64,000 bases of DNA, from NCBI RefSeq assembly GCF_012273655.1, contig NZ_JAAWWP010000001.1:558001-622000 (forward strand), given 5' to 3'. A model generated the notes under the pieces. The model worked only from the letters and a program-made list of their open reading frames with translations, ran no database searches and had not been told where the DNA came from. This document shows, in pieces, positions 16,446-25,423 of the stretch (positions are counted from its first letter, which is position 1; the number at the start of each line of letters is the position of its first letter). The translations under genes were made by a program, and so were the position numbers. This DNA comes from Streptomyces physcomitrii (GTDB taxonomy: Bacteria > Actinomycetota > Actinomycetes > Streptomycetales > Streptomycetaceae).

Positions 16446-17398
16446 GGCGAGGGCTGGGCCGAGGACTGGGCCGAGGACTGGGGCATGGCTCCCGGCGGGG
16501 GTGCGTTCGGCGGGCGGCCGGTGATCACCGCCGCGAGGGTGGTGCCCGGGGCGAAGGCGCCCTCCTCGGTCAGCGCCAGGAGTCCGTAGAGCATCTTGGC
16601 GACATAGAGGGTTTCCACCGGCAGGCCGTGCCGGGCGCCGAAGTCCTCGGCGAAGGCCAGGAGTTCGGGCGGGGTGCGCGCGTAGCCGCCGAAGTGGAAG
16701 CGGTCGTCGAGGGTCCAGCTCCCGCGGCGGCCCCCGAAGGCGGACCGCTGGAGTGTCTCGATCTCGCCCTCCAGGAAGCCGCCGCCGACCACCGGGATGC
16801 CCAGCGCGCGCTGCCCCGGCGCCAGCCCCGCGGCGAGGCCCGCGAGGGTGCCGCCGGTCCCGCAGGCCACCGCCACCACCTCGGCCGCGCCCGCCAGTTC
16901 GGCGCCGAGGTCCCGGCAGCCGCGTACCGCGAGCGCGTTGCTGCCGCCCTCCGGGACGAGGTAGGCGCCCTCGCCGCCGGTCTCGCGCAGGATGCGGGCG
17001 AGCGTCTCCGGTTCGTTCTTGTGCCGATACGTCGCTCTGTCGACGAAGTGCAGCCGCATCCCGTCGGCCGCGCAGGCGCGCAGCGTGTCGTTGAGCGGGC
17101 GCCCGGCGAGTTCGTGGCCCCGTACCACCCCGGTGGTGGCGAGGCCGAGCAGCCGTCCCGCGGTGGCGGTGGCGCGCAGATGGTGGGAGTAGGCGCCGCC
17201 GAAGGTGAGCAGGGGGCGGCCGGCCGCGGCCCGCAGATTGGGGGCGAGTTTGCGCCACTTATTGCCCACGAGCGCGGGGTGGACCAGGTCGTCCCGCTTG
17301 AGCAGCAGCCGTACACCGTGCCGGGCGAAGCGCTCGTCCTCCGCGGCCACCAGCGGGGAGGGGAGCCGGGGGCGCGGGGCGGTGTCGAGGGGGAGCAC
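16442..17398 (-). CDS. PLP-dependent D-cysteine desulfhydrase/ACC deaminase family protein
   Basis: Fold-type II pyridoxal-phosphate enzyme of 318 residues. LLLKRDDLVHPALVGNKWRKL holds the PLP lysine (GNKxRKL), and ACGTGGTLAG is the phosphate-binding loop. Relatives split D-cysteine or 1-aminocyclopropane-1-carboxylate; the choice cannot be made from sequence alone. The last 15 residues are a low-complexity Ser/Gln/Pro tail (SSAQ repeated). Start at 17398 (MLPLDTAPRPRLPSPL). It is convergent with the antiporter gene, overlapping by 4 bases. Confidence 0.82.
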   Translation of the reverse strand: MLPLDTAPRPRLPSPLVAAEDERFARHGVRLLLKRDDLVHPALVGNKWRKLAPNLRAAAGRPLLTFGGAYSHHLRATATAGRLLGLATTGVVRGHELAGRPLNDTLRACAADGMRLHFVDRATYRHKNEPETLARILRETGGEGAYLVPEGGSNALAVRGCRDLGAELAGAAEVVAVACGTGGTLAGLAAGLAPGQRALGIPVVGGGFLEGEIETLQRSAFGGRRGSWTLDDRFHFGGYARTPPELLAFAEDFGARHGLPVETLYVAKMLYGLLALTEEGAFAPGTTLAAVITGRPPNAPPPGAMPQSSAQSSAQPSP

Positions 17399-17590
17399 CC
17401 GCCCATTGTCGCGCCGGGGGCGCGGGGGCGGCGCGCGGGCCCGGCGGCGGCCGCACTGTTGCGGAACGGAAACCCATGATGCCCGTGTCGCGGTTGATTC
17501 AATCCCGCTCTTTTGTGTAATGGCGCCGGTACGTTCCGTGGTGGAAGGGTTGCCCCTGCAGGTCAGCGCATGATCGGGAGGGCAATTTAC

Positions 17591-18994
17591 ATGTCGGTAG
17601 GCGAAGAGGTCCGCGCGGAACAGACCAAGCCGCAGCAGAGTCTCGGTACAGCGGCCGCGCGGAATCTGGCCACCACCACGAAGTCCGCGCCGCAGATGCA
17701 GGAGATCAGCTCACGCTGGCTGCTGCACACGCTGCCGTGGGTGAACGTGCAGGGCGGTACGTATCGCGTGAACCGGCGACTGAGTTACTCGGTCGGCGAC
17801 GGCCGGGTGACCTTTGTGAAGACCGCGGACCAGGTGGAGGTCGTCCCCGCGGAACTGGGCGAACTCCCGCTGCTGCGGGGCTTCGAGGACCAGGAGGTGC
17901 TGGCGAGGCTCGCGCAGCGCTGCCGGCAGCGCGAGTTCGCGGCGGGGGAGGTCCTCTCCTCGTTCGGCAGCCCGGCCGACGAGGTCTTCCTCCTCGCGCA
18001 CGGCAGGGTGGAGAAGATCGGCACCGGTCCCTACGGCGACGACGCGGTCCTCGGCGTCCTCGCCGACGGCGCCTACTTCGGCGAGCACGCCCTGCTCGAC
18101 CCGGACGCCATCTGGGAGTACACGACCAGGGCGGTCACCGCGTGCACCGTGCTCACGCTGCCGCGCCGGGACCTCGAACAGGTCGCCGAGCGCGCGGAGT
18201 CGCTGCGCACCCACCTCCAGCGGCTGCGCTCCATCCCGGCGCAGCGCACCAACAAGTACGGCGAGAAGCAGATCGACCTCTCCGCGGGCCACACCGGGGA
18301 GGCGGAGCTGCCGGGCACCTTCGTCGACTACGAGGCCGCCCCCCGGGAGTACGAACTGAGCGTCGCGCAGACCGTCCTGCGGATCCACACCAGGGTGGCC
18401 GACCTCTACAACCAGCCCATGAACCAGACGGAGCAGCAGCTGCGGCTGACCGTCGAGGCCCTGAAGGAGCGCCAGGAGCACGAGCTGATCAACAACCGCG
18501 AGTTCGGGCTGCTCAACAACTGCGAGTACGAGCAGCGGCTCCAGCCGCACGACGGCGCGCCCACCCCGGACGACATGGACGAGCTGCTGAGCCGCCGGCG
18601 CGGTTCCAAGCTCTTCCTCGCGCATCCGCGGGCCATCGCCGCCTTCGGCCGCGAGTGCAACAAGCGGGGCCTGGTGCCCGAGACCGTCGACCTGGGCGGC
18701 AGCCGGATCCCCACCTGGCGCGGGGTGCCGATCTTCCCGTGCAACAAGATCCCGGTGAGCGAGGCCCGGACCACCTCGATCATCTGCATGCGTACCGGCG
18801 AGGCCGAGCAGGGCGTGATCGGCCTCCAGCAGTCGGGCATCCCGGACGAGATCGAGCCCAGCCTGTCGGTGCGCTTCATGGGCATCAACGAGTCCGCGGT
18901 CATGTCCTACCTGGTGACGGCCTACTACTCGGCGGCCGTCCTGGTGCCGGACGCCCTCGGCGTCCTGGAGAACGTCGAGATCGGCCGCTGGTAG
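17591..18994 (+). CDS. Family 2B encapsulin shell protein with cyclic-nucleotide-binding domain (EshA-like)
   Basis: HK97-fold shell protein that assembles into a protein nanocompartment. The 467-residue protein has an extended N-arm (about 1-90), an inserted Crp-type nucleotide-binding domain (about 92-210; [24 protein letters not shown]), and a C-terminal shell domain ending in [30 protein letters not shown]. Family 2B shells, including Streptomyces EshA, have this layout. Start ATG at 17591 behind GGGAGGG. The polyprenyl synthase gene 134 bases downstream is the probable cargo. Confidence 0.93.
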   Translation: MSVGEEVRAEQTKPQQSLGTAAARNLATTTKSAPQMQEISSRWLLHTLPWVNVQGGTYRVNRRLSYSVGDGRVTFVKTADQVEVVPAELGELPLLRGFEDQEVLARLAQRCRQREFAAGEVLSSFGSPADEVFLLAHGRVEKIGTGPYGDDAVLGVLADGAYFGEHALLDPDAIWEYTTRAVTACTVLTLPRRDLEQVAERAESLRTHLQRLRSIPAQRTNKYGEKQIDLSAGHTGEAELPGTFVDYEAAPREYELSVAQTVLRIHTRVADLYNQPMNQTEQQLRLTVEALKERQEHELINNREFGLLNNCEYEQRLQPHDGAPTPDDMDELLSRRRGSKLFLAHPRAIAAFGRECNKRGLVPETVDLGGSRIPTWRGVPIFPCNKIPVSEARTTSIICMRTGEAEQGVIGLQQSGIPDEIEPSLSVRFMGINESAVMSYLVTAYYSAAVLVPDALGVLENVEIGRW

Positions 18995-19128
18995 CAGTGG
19001 GTCTCCGCCGCCCGGTGCCGCCTCTCGTCCCATGGGGCGCGGCACCGGGCGGCGACCGCCCGCACCCCCGGCCGCCGGTACCGAACGGCCGCCGGGGCGG
19101 GGAAGTCGAGCAGCGAGTGAGAGGGCCC

Positions 19129-20337
19129 ATGAGCAAGGCCGTACGAGCCCAGAACCAGAACCAGCAGGGGCCGTGGCCCACCGGGCAGTCCCGGCGCTTC
19201 GGGTGGCGCGGCGGGAAGGCCGACCGGGACGCCGCCTCGCCGGGCATCCCGCAACCGGGCCGGCCCGCCGACGAACAGATACCGCCGAGCCGCGGCTCCG
19301 CCCGCCACGAGGCGCCCGGTGGGACCCAGGAGGCCGCGGTGATCCTGGAGCGCGCCCGCCGGAGCGTCGACCCGGGGCTGCGCCGGGCGGTGGACGCCCT
19401 GCCGGGGGCGATGTGCCGTGTCGCCCGGTACCACTTCGGCTGGGAGCACGCGGACGGCACCCCGGCGGCGGGCAACGCGGGCAAGGCGGTGCGTCCCGCG
19501 CTGGTGCTCACCGCCGCCGAGGCGCTGCGGGCACCGCGGGGTGCCGCCCTGCGACCGGCCGTGGCCGTGGAGTTGACGCACAACTTCACCCTGCTCCACG
19601 ACGATGTGATGGACCGCGACCGCACCCGCAGGCACCGGGCCACGGCCTGGACGGTCTTCGGCGACGCGGACGCCATCCTCGCCGGGGACGCCCTCCACGC
19701 CCAGGCCCAGCTGCTGCTGACCGAGGACCGGCATCCGGCCGCGGCGGCCGCCGCGGCGCGGCTCGCGGCCAGTGTGGTCGAACTCTGCGAGGGGCAACAC
19801 CTCGACACCGCCCTGGAGAGCCGCCCGCCGCGCGAGGTGAGCCTGACCGAGTGCCTGGAGACGGCGGAGTCCAAGACCGGGGCGCTGCTCGGCTGCTCCT
19901 GCGCCCTCGGCGCGCTCTACGCGGGCGCGGACGGTGAAGTCGTCGAGGCGCTCGACGCGTTCGGGCGGGAGGCGGGCCTCGCCTTCCAGCTGATCGACGA
20001 TGTGATCGGCATCTGGGGCGACCCGCGCCGCACCGGCAAGCCCGCCGGGGCCGACCTCCTGGTGCGCAAGAAGTCGCTGCCGGTCGTGGCCGCGCTCACC
20101 TCGGGCACCCCGGCCGCCGAGGAGCTCGCGGAGCTGTACGCCCGCCCGCCCGACCGCGCCGACCTGGAGCGGACCGTCGCGGCGGTGGAGCGCGCGGGCG
20201 GCCGGGACTGGGCACAGCAGCAGGCCGCCGAGCACATGTCGCGTGCGGTGGACCACCTGGCCCGGGCGGTCCCGGACCCGGTCGCGGCCGGGGGCCTGCT
20301 GGCCCTCGCGGAGTTCGTGACGCGAAGGACGGCCTGA
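19129..20337 (+). CDS. Polyprenyl diphosphate synthase, family 2 encapsulin cargo type
   Basis: Trans-prenyltransferase of 402 residues joining isoprenyl diphosphates. Residues 1-65 are disordered, rich in Gly, Pro and Gln, and probably form the cargo-loading tail. The catalytic part has GKAVRP, the first aspartate-rich motif DDVMD (158-162) and a second motif FQLIDDVIGIWGD, where the last Asp of DDxxD is Gly. Start ATG at 19129 behind GAGAGGG. Co-transcription with the shell gene is likely. Product chain length is not predictable here. Confidence 0.9.
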   Translation: MSKAVRAQNQNQQGPWPTGQSRRFGWRGGKADRDAASPGIPQPGRPADEQIPPSRGSARHEAPGGTQEAAVILERARRSVDPGLRRAVDALPGAMCRVARYHFGWEHADGTPAAGNAGKAVRPALVLTAAEALRAPRGAALRPAVAVELTHNFTLLHDDVMDRDRTRRHRATAWTVFGDADAILAGDALHAQAQLLLTEDRHPAAAAAAARLAASVVELCEGQHLDTALESRPPREVSLTECLETAESKTGALLGCSCALGALYAGADGEVVEALDAFGREAGLAFQLIDDVIGIWGDPRRTGKPAGADLLVRKKSLPVVAALTSGTPAAEELAELYARPPDRADLERTVAAVERAGGRDWAQQQAAEHMSRAVDHLARAVPDPVAAGGLLALAEFVTRRTA

Positions 20338-20356
20338 GGCCCCCGGCTCCTTCGGG

Positions 20357-20419
20357 CCTGTCGTCACACTCCCCTCGTCGCCCGGAGGGTCGCGACGCAG
20401 AGGGGAGTGTGACGACAGG
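20357..20419. terminator. Strong bidirectional terminator, 20-bp stem
   Basis: A perfect 20-bp inverted repeat (20357-20376 with 20400-20419) and a 23-base loop that itself can form a short GTCGC/GCGAC pairing. It separates the convergent prenyl synthase and methyltransferase genes. Confidence 0.85.
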
Positions 20420-20437
20420 GCCTCGGGGCCGCCGCGG

Positions 20438-21457
20438 TCAGCTTCCGGTCTCCGCCTTGGGGACGGCGACCAGGAGCGCGGTGTCCAGGGGCAGTTCGTG
20501 CGTCTCGGAGAGCGTGAAGCCGCTGCGTTCCAGAAGGGCCGTGTACTCGGAGCGGGTGCGCTCCTCGCCCGCGGCGATGGTCAGCATGTGGACGTCGAAC
20601 CAGACGGCGAGCGAGGGGGCGCCGTCATCCGGGATGACGCGTTCGACGATGAGCAGCGCCCCGTCCTCCCGGATGGACTCGCGGATCCGGGTGAGCACCT
20701 CCACGCACTTCTCGTCGTCGCGGCCGTGCAGGATCCTGGAGAGGAGGTAGACGTCGCCGCCGGCCGGGACTTTCTCGTAGTAGTCGCCGGAGGCGAAGTC
20801 GAGGCGGTCGGCGACATCGGAGCCGGCGAGGCCCCGGCGCGCGGCGTCGATGACGTGCGCGGTGTCGAAGAGGACGCCGCGGGCCTGGGGGCTGCTGCGC
20901 AGCACCTCGGCCAGGAGCACGCCGTTGCCGCCCGCGATGTCCACCACGGTGCGGGCGGAGCCGAAGTCGTACAGGGCCGGTATCTGCGTGAAGAACTCCG
21001 ATCCCGCCGCCATGGCCCGGTCGAACTTCCGGGTCAGCTCCGGACTCCGGCCGAAGTACGGGTACATGGCCGCCCCGTGTACGGAGTCGAAGCCGCGCTC
21101 CCCGGTGCGCACCGTGTGGGTGAGGGCGCCCCAGCCGCTGTAGAACTCCTCGCCGTAGAGCAGGGCGAGGTCGCGCATCGAGCCGTGCTCCCGGGTGCGC
21201 AGCAGGTCGCCGGTCTCGGTGGTGAGGTAGGCGCCCTGCGCGTCGGTCCGCAGGATGCCGAGTTCGGTGAGGAAGCGCAGCAGCCGGTGCAGGGAGGGGC
21301 CGTGGGTGCCGGTGCGGGCGGTGAGTTCCGCGGCGGTCAGCGGTCCCTCGGCGAGGTGGTCGGCGAGTTCCAGTTCGGCGGCGGTGTGCACGGCCTGGGA
21401 GGCCCAGTAGCCGACGGTGAGTTCCATGAGCCTGCGCGAGGCGGAGGTCTCGGTCAT
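20438..21457 (-). CDS. SAM-dependent O-methyltransferase (acetylserotonin/hydroxyneurosporene type)
   Basis: A 339-residue small-molecule O-methyltransferase. The N-terminal winged-helix dimerisation domain (about 10-95) is followed by the SAM fold with TVVDIAGGNGVLLAEVL, LFDTAHVI, FASGDYYEKVPAGGDVYLLSRILH and a catalytic-type HGRDDEKC region. Such enzymes decorate secondary metabolites. Start ATG at 21457 behind GAGGAGCG. It is the last gene of a five-gene minus-strand operon, 47 bases after the oxidoreductase. Substrate unknown. Confidence 0.87.
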   Translation of the reverse strand: MTETSASRRLMELTVGYWASQAVHTAAELELADHLAEGPLTAAELTARTGTHGPSLHRLLRFLTELGILRTDAQGAYLTTETGDLLRTREHGSMRDLALLYGEEFYSGWGALTHTVRTGERGFDSVHGAAMYPYFGRSPELTRKFDRAMAAGSEFFTQIPALYDFGSARTVVDIAGGNGVLLAEVLRSSPQARGVLFDTAHVIDAARRGLAGSDVADRLDFASGDYYEKVPAGGDVYLLSRILHGRDDEKCVEVLTRIRESIREDGALLIVERVIPDDGAPSLAVWFDVHMLTIAAGEERTRSEYTALLERSGFTLSETHELPLDTALLVAVPKAETGS

Positions 21458-21504
21458 GGTCGTGCGCTCCTCGGAAGACGTGGCGGGACGGCGGTTCGGG
21501 TGGC

Positions 21505-23496
21505 TCAGGCGACGGCGAGATCGGGCTGCTGCCGGTTCTCGACACCGGTCTTCAGGCAGGCCCGGGCGATGGCGTCGCCCTGCAGGAGGGTCCGGGAGCC
21601 GACGTGCGGGCGGGCGCCGATGGCGGTGACCCACTGGACGGACTCGACCGGCGGCCCGTAGGAGAACCGGCCGCGGTGGGCCGTCCCGGAGGAGTCGAGG
21701 AGCCGGAAGCTGCCCTCGGTCACGTCCAGGCCGCCGGTCTCGTAGCCGGGGCCGCCGGTCTCGGGGATGACGTGCGGACGGCAGGCCCCCGCGTCGAGCA
21801 GCCGGCGCAGCAGCGGGTCGGTGGTGCGCCGGATGTCGGTGAGCGGCAGGTGGGCCTCGACCAGCGCGGTGACCGGCACCGGCTCCTCGGCGACACCCGG
21901 CGAGGAGACCAGGAAGCGGCCGTCCTCCTCGTCGGCGGTCACCGTCGTCCGGGGGCCGACCATGCGGACCACGTCCGCGGCGACGAGCGCCTCCATCTCC
22001 TCGATCCGGGTGACCGGCGGCCCGCTGGCGATGTAGTTGTTGAGCCCGCTGAACCAGCGGTCGACGTGGTCCCGGTAGGAGAGTCCGCGGATGCCCTGGT
22101 GCGAGATGACCTGGCGTATCTCGTCCCGCAGGTCCCGCATGATGGCCGCGGTCGCCTTGAAGGCGCTGGCGGCCGGTCCCGCCGCGGACTGCTCCAGGTC
22201 CCAGCGCAGCCGCTCGCCGATCCAGCGCTGGAACTCCGCGCGGTCGGCGAACTGCCGGTCCGCGGCCGGGCGGTCCACCTTCTGCCAGTCCCAGTGCAGG
22301 GAGGGGTCGGGGAACCGGGTGCACAGGAGTTCGCGCATCGGCTCGCTGTCCCACTCCAGTCGGCAGTAGCGGTCGAGGAACTCCTCGCGGACGGCCGGGT
22401 CCCCCTCCCGCAGCAGGCTGCCGTAGTAGACGTAGCCCACCTCCTTGGCCACGTACGGCCACAGGTGGCGCATGAAGTCGGTCGCGCCGCGGCCCGCGTC
22501 GCGGCGCAGTTCGGCGATGACCTCGGCGGTCAGGAAGCGCGGCTGGTAGCGCGGGACGATCTCCAGCTCGACCTCGGCGCGCGCGGTGTAGGGCACGCCG
22601 CGCCCCGACCCCGCGTACAGGACGGGCTCGCGGCCGGAGGGCCGGTAGCGCAGCCGGCCGTCCCCGTCGCGCAGGAAGGTGCCGCCGCGGCCCTGGGTCA
22701 GCAGGGTGACGTAGTCGAAGAAGTTGAGGCCGAGGCCGCGCAGGGCGACGGCTTGGCCCGGGCGGATCACCGACAGGTCGGCCTCGACCGGGCTGGAGGG
22801 CGGCACGTAGACGAGGCCGCGGTCGGCGGCGAAGGCGGCCAGCCGCTGCTGGGCACCGGTCGGCGCGACATCGAAGTGGCCCTGGGCGAGGATGACCGCG
22901 TCGCAGGTCAGCGGCGCGTCCAGGTGCTCGAGTCGCAGCTCCTGCCGCCCGCCTTCGATGTCACTGAGCCCGATCGCCCGGTCCCGGTGGACGGTGACGC
23001 TGATCTCCTTCGGCGCGGTGCGGATGACCTCGTCGAGGGCCCAGCTCAGATAGGCGCCCTGGAAGGCGCGGCTGCCGTAGGACCACGGTTTCATACGGGA
23101 GGCCTCCTCGGCGTCCTCCTCGCTCACCGCGGTGACGCTGCCCTCGTTCACCTTGCGCGCCCACTGGTACTGGGTCGGTCCGGGGACGATCGGCCCCTCG
23201 CAGGGCACCGTCTTGTCGGTGTACACCGTCACGTCGGAGGCGACGGTGTTCATCAGGAGGAGGCGGTTCTGGTCCCGCTGCCACACCCGGCCCGCCCCGG
23301 CGGGGTACGGGTCCACCAGGTGCACCTCCACGGGCACCCCGGGGGCGAGCAGCGGAGCGTTCACACACAGGCGCTCAAGGGCCACGATGCCGCGCGGGCC
23401 CGCGCCCACGATTCCCACACGGATGGACGAACGGCCGTACTGCACTGGTGGGTTCCCTCCACGTCGGTTCGGTTCACTGGGTGTGCGGACGTTCAC
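21505..23496 (-). CDS. FAD/NAD(P)-binding oxidoreductase (PF13454-type)
   Basis: A 663-residue flavoprotein-like protein. The N-terminal dinucleotide fold is VGIVGAGPRGIVALERL, followed by HLVDPYPAGAGRVW, and AVILAQGHFDVAP in the middle. Length and order fit the FAD_NAD_binding family, relatives of N-hydroxylases, whose reactions are mostly unknown. The GTG at 23496 overlaps the stop of the 65-codon gene (GTGA) and follows GGGGAGG. A GTG at 23445 with GGAGGG is a good alternative. It is probably translated only together with the upstream small gene. Confidence 0.82.
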   Translation of the reverse strand: MNVRTPSEPNRRGGNPPVQYGRSSIRVGIVGAGPRGIVALERLCVNAPLLAPGVPVEVHLVDPYPAGAGRVWQRDQNRLLLMNTVASDVTVYTDKTVPCEGPIVPGPTQYQWARKVNEGSVTAVSEEDAEEASRMKPWSYGSRAFQGAYLSWALDEVIRTAPKEISVTVHRDRAIGLSDIEGGRQELRLEHLDAPLTCDAVILAQGHFDVAPTGAQQRLAAFAADRGLVYVPPSSPVEADLSVIRPGQAVALRGLGLNFFDYVTLLTQGRGGTFLRDGDGRLRYRPSGREPVLYAGSGRGVPYTARAEVELEIVPRYQPRFLTAEVIAELRRDAGRGATDFMRHLWPYVAKEVGYVYYGSLLREGDPAVREEFLDRYCRLEWDSEPMRELLCTRFPDPSLHWDWQKVDRPAADRQFADRAEFQRWIGERLRWDLEQSAAGPAASAFKATAAIMRDLRDEIRQVISHQGIRGLSYRDHVDRWFSGLNNYIASGPPVTRIEEMEALVAADVVRMVGPRTTVTADEEDGRFLVSSPGVAEEPVPVTALVEAHLPLTDIRRTTDPLLRRLLDAGACRPHVIPETGGPGYETGGLDVTEGSFRLLDSSGTAHRGRFSYGPPVESVQWVTAIGARPHVGSRTLLQGDAIARACLKTGVENRQQPDLAVA

Positions 23497-23690
23497 CGGA
23501 CCTCCCCGAACGGCCGGGGTAAGCGGTCGATGTCGTCCCGGAGCATCCGGCCGCTGTCGCGGGCGCGGGCGAGCACGTCCGCGGCGTTCGGCTTGCCGAG
23601 CCCCCGCACAGGGGCCACGGACTCCTCGCGCGAGGGGAGTCCAGGCCCGGAGGGCTCCCCGGACCGGTGCGGCAGGCGCGGCAGCGTCAT
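23493..23690 (-). CDS. 65-residue protein of unknown function, TTA codon
   Basis: A small gene fitted exactly between its neighbours: its ATG overlaps the stop of the B12-binding gene (ATGA) and its stop overlaps the next GTG (GTGA). The N-terminal half is Pro/Gly-rich; residues 31-56 (GKPNAADVLARARDSGRMLRDDI and on) look helical. Leu57 is encoded by TTA (23520-23522), the codon read by the bldA tRNA. In glutamate mutase operons the large MutE subunit would stand here. This could be a stump or a different small subunit; no family was recognised. Confidence 0.6.
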   Translation of the reverse strand: MTLPRLPHRSGEPSGPGLPSREESVAPVRGLGKPNAADVLARARDSGRMLRDDIDRLPRPFGEVR

Positions 23691-24154
23691 GAGGAGGCCG
23701 CGGCCGGTACGCCGGTACGGCCGGCCGGGTCCGCTGCCCTGCGGGCCAGCCCGTCGAGGAGCGGGAAGAGTTCCTCGGGGCGCTCCAGGATGTGGTCCAC
23801 CCCGAGTCGGTAGAGGCGTTCGAGGTCCGAGTCGTGCTTGACGCTGCCGACGGAGAGGTTGCCGCCCACCACGACCGGGCAGCGGATCAGCTCGGCCGCC
23901 CTGGCCGCGGGGAGGTCGTGCAGGTCCGCGTGGATGTGCCCGTTGAGGCTGCCGATGAGCACCGCCAGGGCGTCCGGGTGCCGACCGCAGGCCTCGGCGA
24001 ACTCCGCCACCTCGGTGCAGGTCCCCAGGTTGATCACCAGGTAGCCCCGGGCGCGCAGGGCGTGCGCGATGAGCTGGTTGGCCACGGCGTGGCTGTCACT
24101 GGCGGCGACCCCGAGGATCACCACCCGGGAGGCGGGGGCGGAGGACATCGTCAT
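23687..24154 (-). CDS. Cobalamin-binding protein like glutamate mutase small subunit (MutS/GlmS)
   Basis: A 155-residue B12-binding Rossmann protein. VVILGVAASDSHAVANQLIAHALRARGYLVINLG aligns with the B12 loop of the methylaspartate/glutamate mutase sigma subunit, with D-x-H present but the usual Gly of DxHxxG replaced by Ala. GSLNGH and VVVGGNLSVG match further conserved blocks. No large catalytic subunit is encoded nearby, so it may serve another B12 enzyme or act as a sensor. Start ATG at 24154. Its stop is coupled to the 65-residue gene. Confidence 0.82.
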   Translation of the reverse strand: MTMSSAPASRVVILGVAASDSHAVANQLIAHALRARGYLVINLGTCTEVAEFAEACGRHPDALAVLIGSLNGHIHADLHDLPAARAAELIRCPVVVGGNLSVGSVKHDSDLERLYRLGVDHILERPEELFPLLDGLARRAADPAGRTGVPAAASS

Positions 24155-24202
24155 GGCGGAGTGCCTTTCTCGCAGGGGCGGGAGGGCCGGGGCCGGAGGC
24201 GG

Positions 24203-25423
24203 TCAGTCGTCGAAGGCGGCGAACAGTTCGCGCTTGCTGACCGAGGTGATCTGGTGCACGTCGAACTCTTCGGGGTCGGCGATGGAGAGCGAGTCGAAGA
24301 CCCGGTTGACGGCGGCGACCAGTCCCCACTCCGCCGTGTACGCGGGCCAGCCCCGGTGACCGCTCTCCAGGTCCTGCTGCCGCACGAAGAGGTAGTTGTG
24401 CCACTGCCGGCTCGCGGGGTAGCGGTGGTGGTAGTCGTGGACAACGGTGTCGCCGGTGAGCACCAGGTAGCGGCTCGGGAAGTGCAGGCAGGCCATGCGT
24501 GCGCTCCAGCGCAGCCAGGCCAGTGCCCGGCGCGGCAGGGGGAGTGCGGGGTCGGGCGCGCGCTCCCCGAGGAAGATGGCGTTGGTGAGCCCGGCGAAGT
24601 ACTCCTTGCCCCTGCGCACGGTCGTGTCCGGCGCCGGGAAGGTGTGCTTGACGCACAGCCGCAGGGTGTTGCTCATCTGGTAGAGCGGGACCAGCGGGAC
24701 GAACCAGACCAGGAGCAGGGCCGGCCACAGCCCGAGCAGGCTCGCCGCGAGCGCGGTGCCGCCGTACAGCACCAGGGCCGTGGCCTTCTCCGCGGGGGCC
24801 GACTTCTGGGCGAAGGAGCGGACGCGGGCGATCGCGAACGCGAGGTGGAAGCGCGGCGAGGACATCTTGCCGAGCACCCGGCGCCACATCTGTCCGCGGG
24901 TCATCCCCGGGTGCAGATCGAGGCTGATCAGGAAGGCCTGGACGGTGGGGTCGCGCAGGGTCATGTGGTGGACCGCGTGGTGGTCGCTCACATGCTCCTT
25001 GCTGTACCGGGCGAAGTTCTGGATGACCAGCAGGCTGGAGACGGAGTAGCCGATCGCCGTGTCCAGGCCGCGCCGGGCATACATGTTCCGGTGCGAGCAC
25101 TGGTGGAAGATCATCATCCGCAGGTTGCGCATGCCGTGCAGCGTCATCGCCCAGCCCGGCAGGAGGAGCAGCAGGTACCAGGCGCCGAGCGCGTACCCGG
25201 TGGTGCTGATCGCGAGACCGGCGAGCATGCTCGTCCAGGCCGCGCCCAGATGGAAGCCGGGGGACATCGGCAGGGCGCGCTGCCCCGCCAGGGCTTTGCC
25301 CGTCATCAGTGTCAGAGGCATCTGCAGGAAGCCCGGCAGGACGCGGAGCGATTCGCGTACGTCGGTGTCGCGTGGGGCGTTCAGCTCCGGTGTGCGGGCC
25401 TCGTGCGCACTGTGGACGGCCAT
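24203..25423 (-). CDS. Membrane fatty acid desaturase-type diiron enzyme
   Basis: Integral membrane oxygenase of 406 residues with three histidine clusters: HQCSHRN (about 102-108), HAVHH (about 130) and HDYHHRYP (about 345). These bind the two irons. Hydrophobic segments flank the first two clusters and lie between them and the third. The family inserts double bonds or hydroxyl groups into acyl chains or carotenoids. Start ATG at 25423 with GGAAGGGA. It is the first gene of the operon and should be driven by the promoter at 25706-25735. Confidence 0.87.
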   Translation of the reverse strand: MAVHSAHEARTPELNAPRDTDVRESLRVLPGFLQMPLTLMTGKALAGQRALPMSPGFHLGAAWTSMLAGLAISTTGYALGAWYLLLLLPGWAMTLHGMRNLRMMIFHQCSHRNMYARRGLDTAIGYSVSSLLVIQNFARYSKEHVSDHHAVHHMTLRDPTVQAFLISLDLHPGMTRGQMWRRVLGKMSSPRFHLAFAIARVRSFAQKSAPAEKATALVLYGGTALAASLLGLWPALLLVWFVPLVPLYQMSNTLRLCVKHTFPAPDTTVRRGKEYFAGLTNAIFLGERAPDPALPLPRRALAWLRWSARMACLHFPSRYLVLTGDTVVHDYHHRYPASRQWHNYLFVRQQDLESGHRGWPAYTAEWGLVAAVNRVFDSLSIADPEEFDVHQITSVSKRELFAAFDD

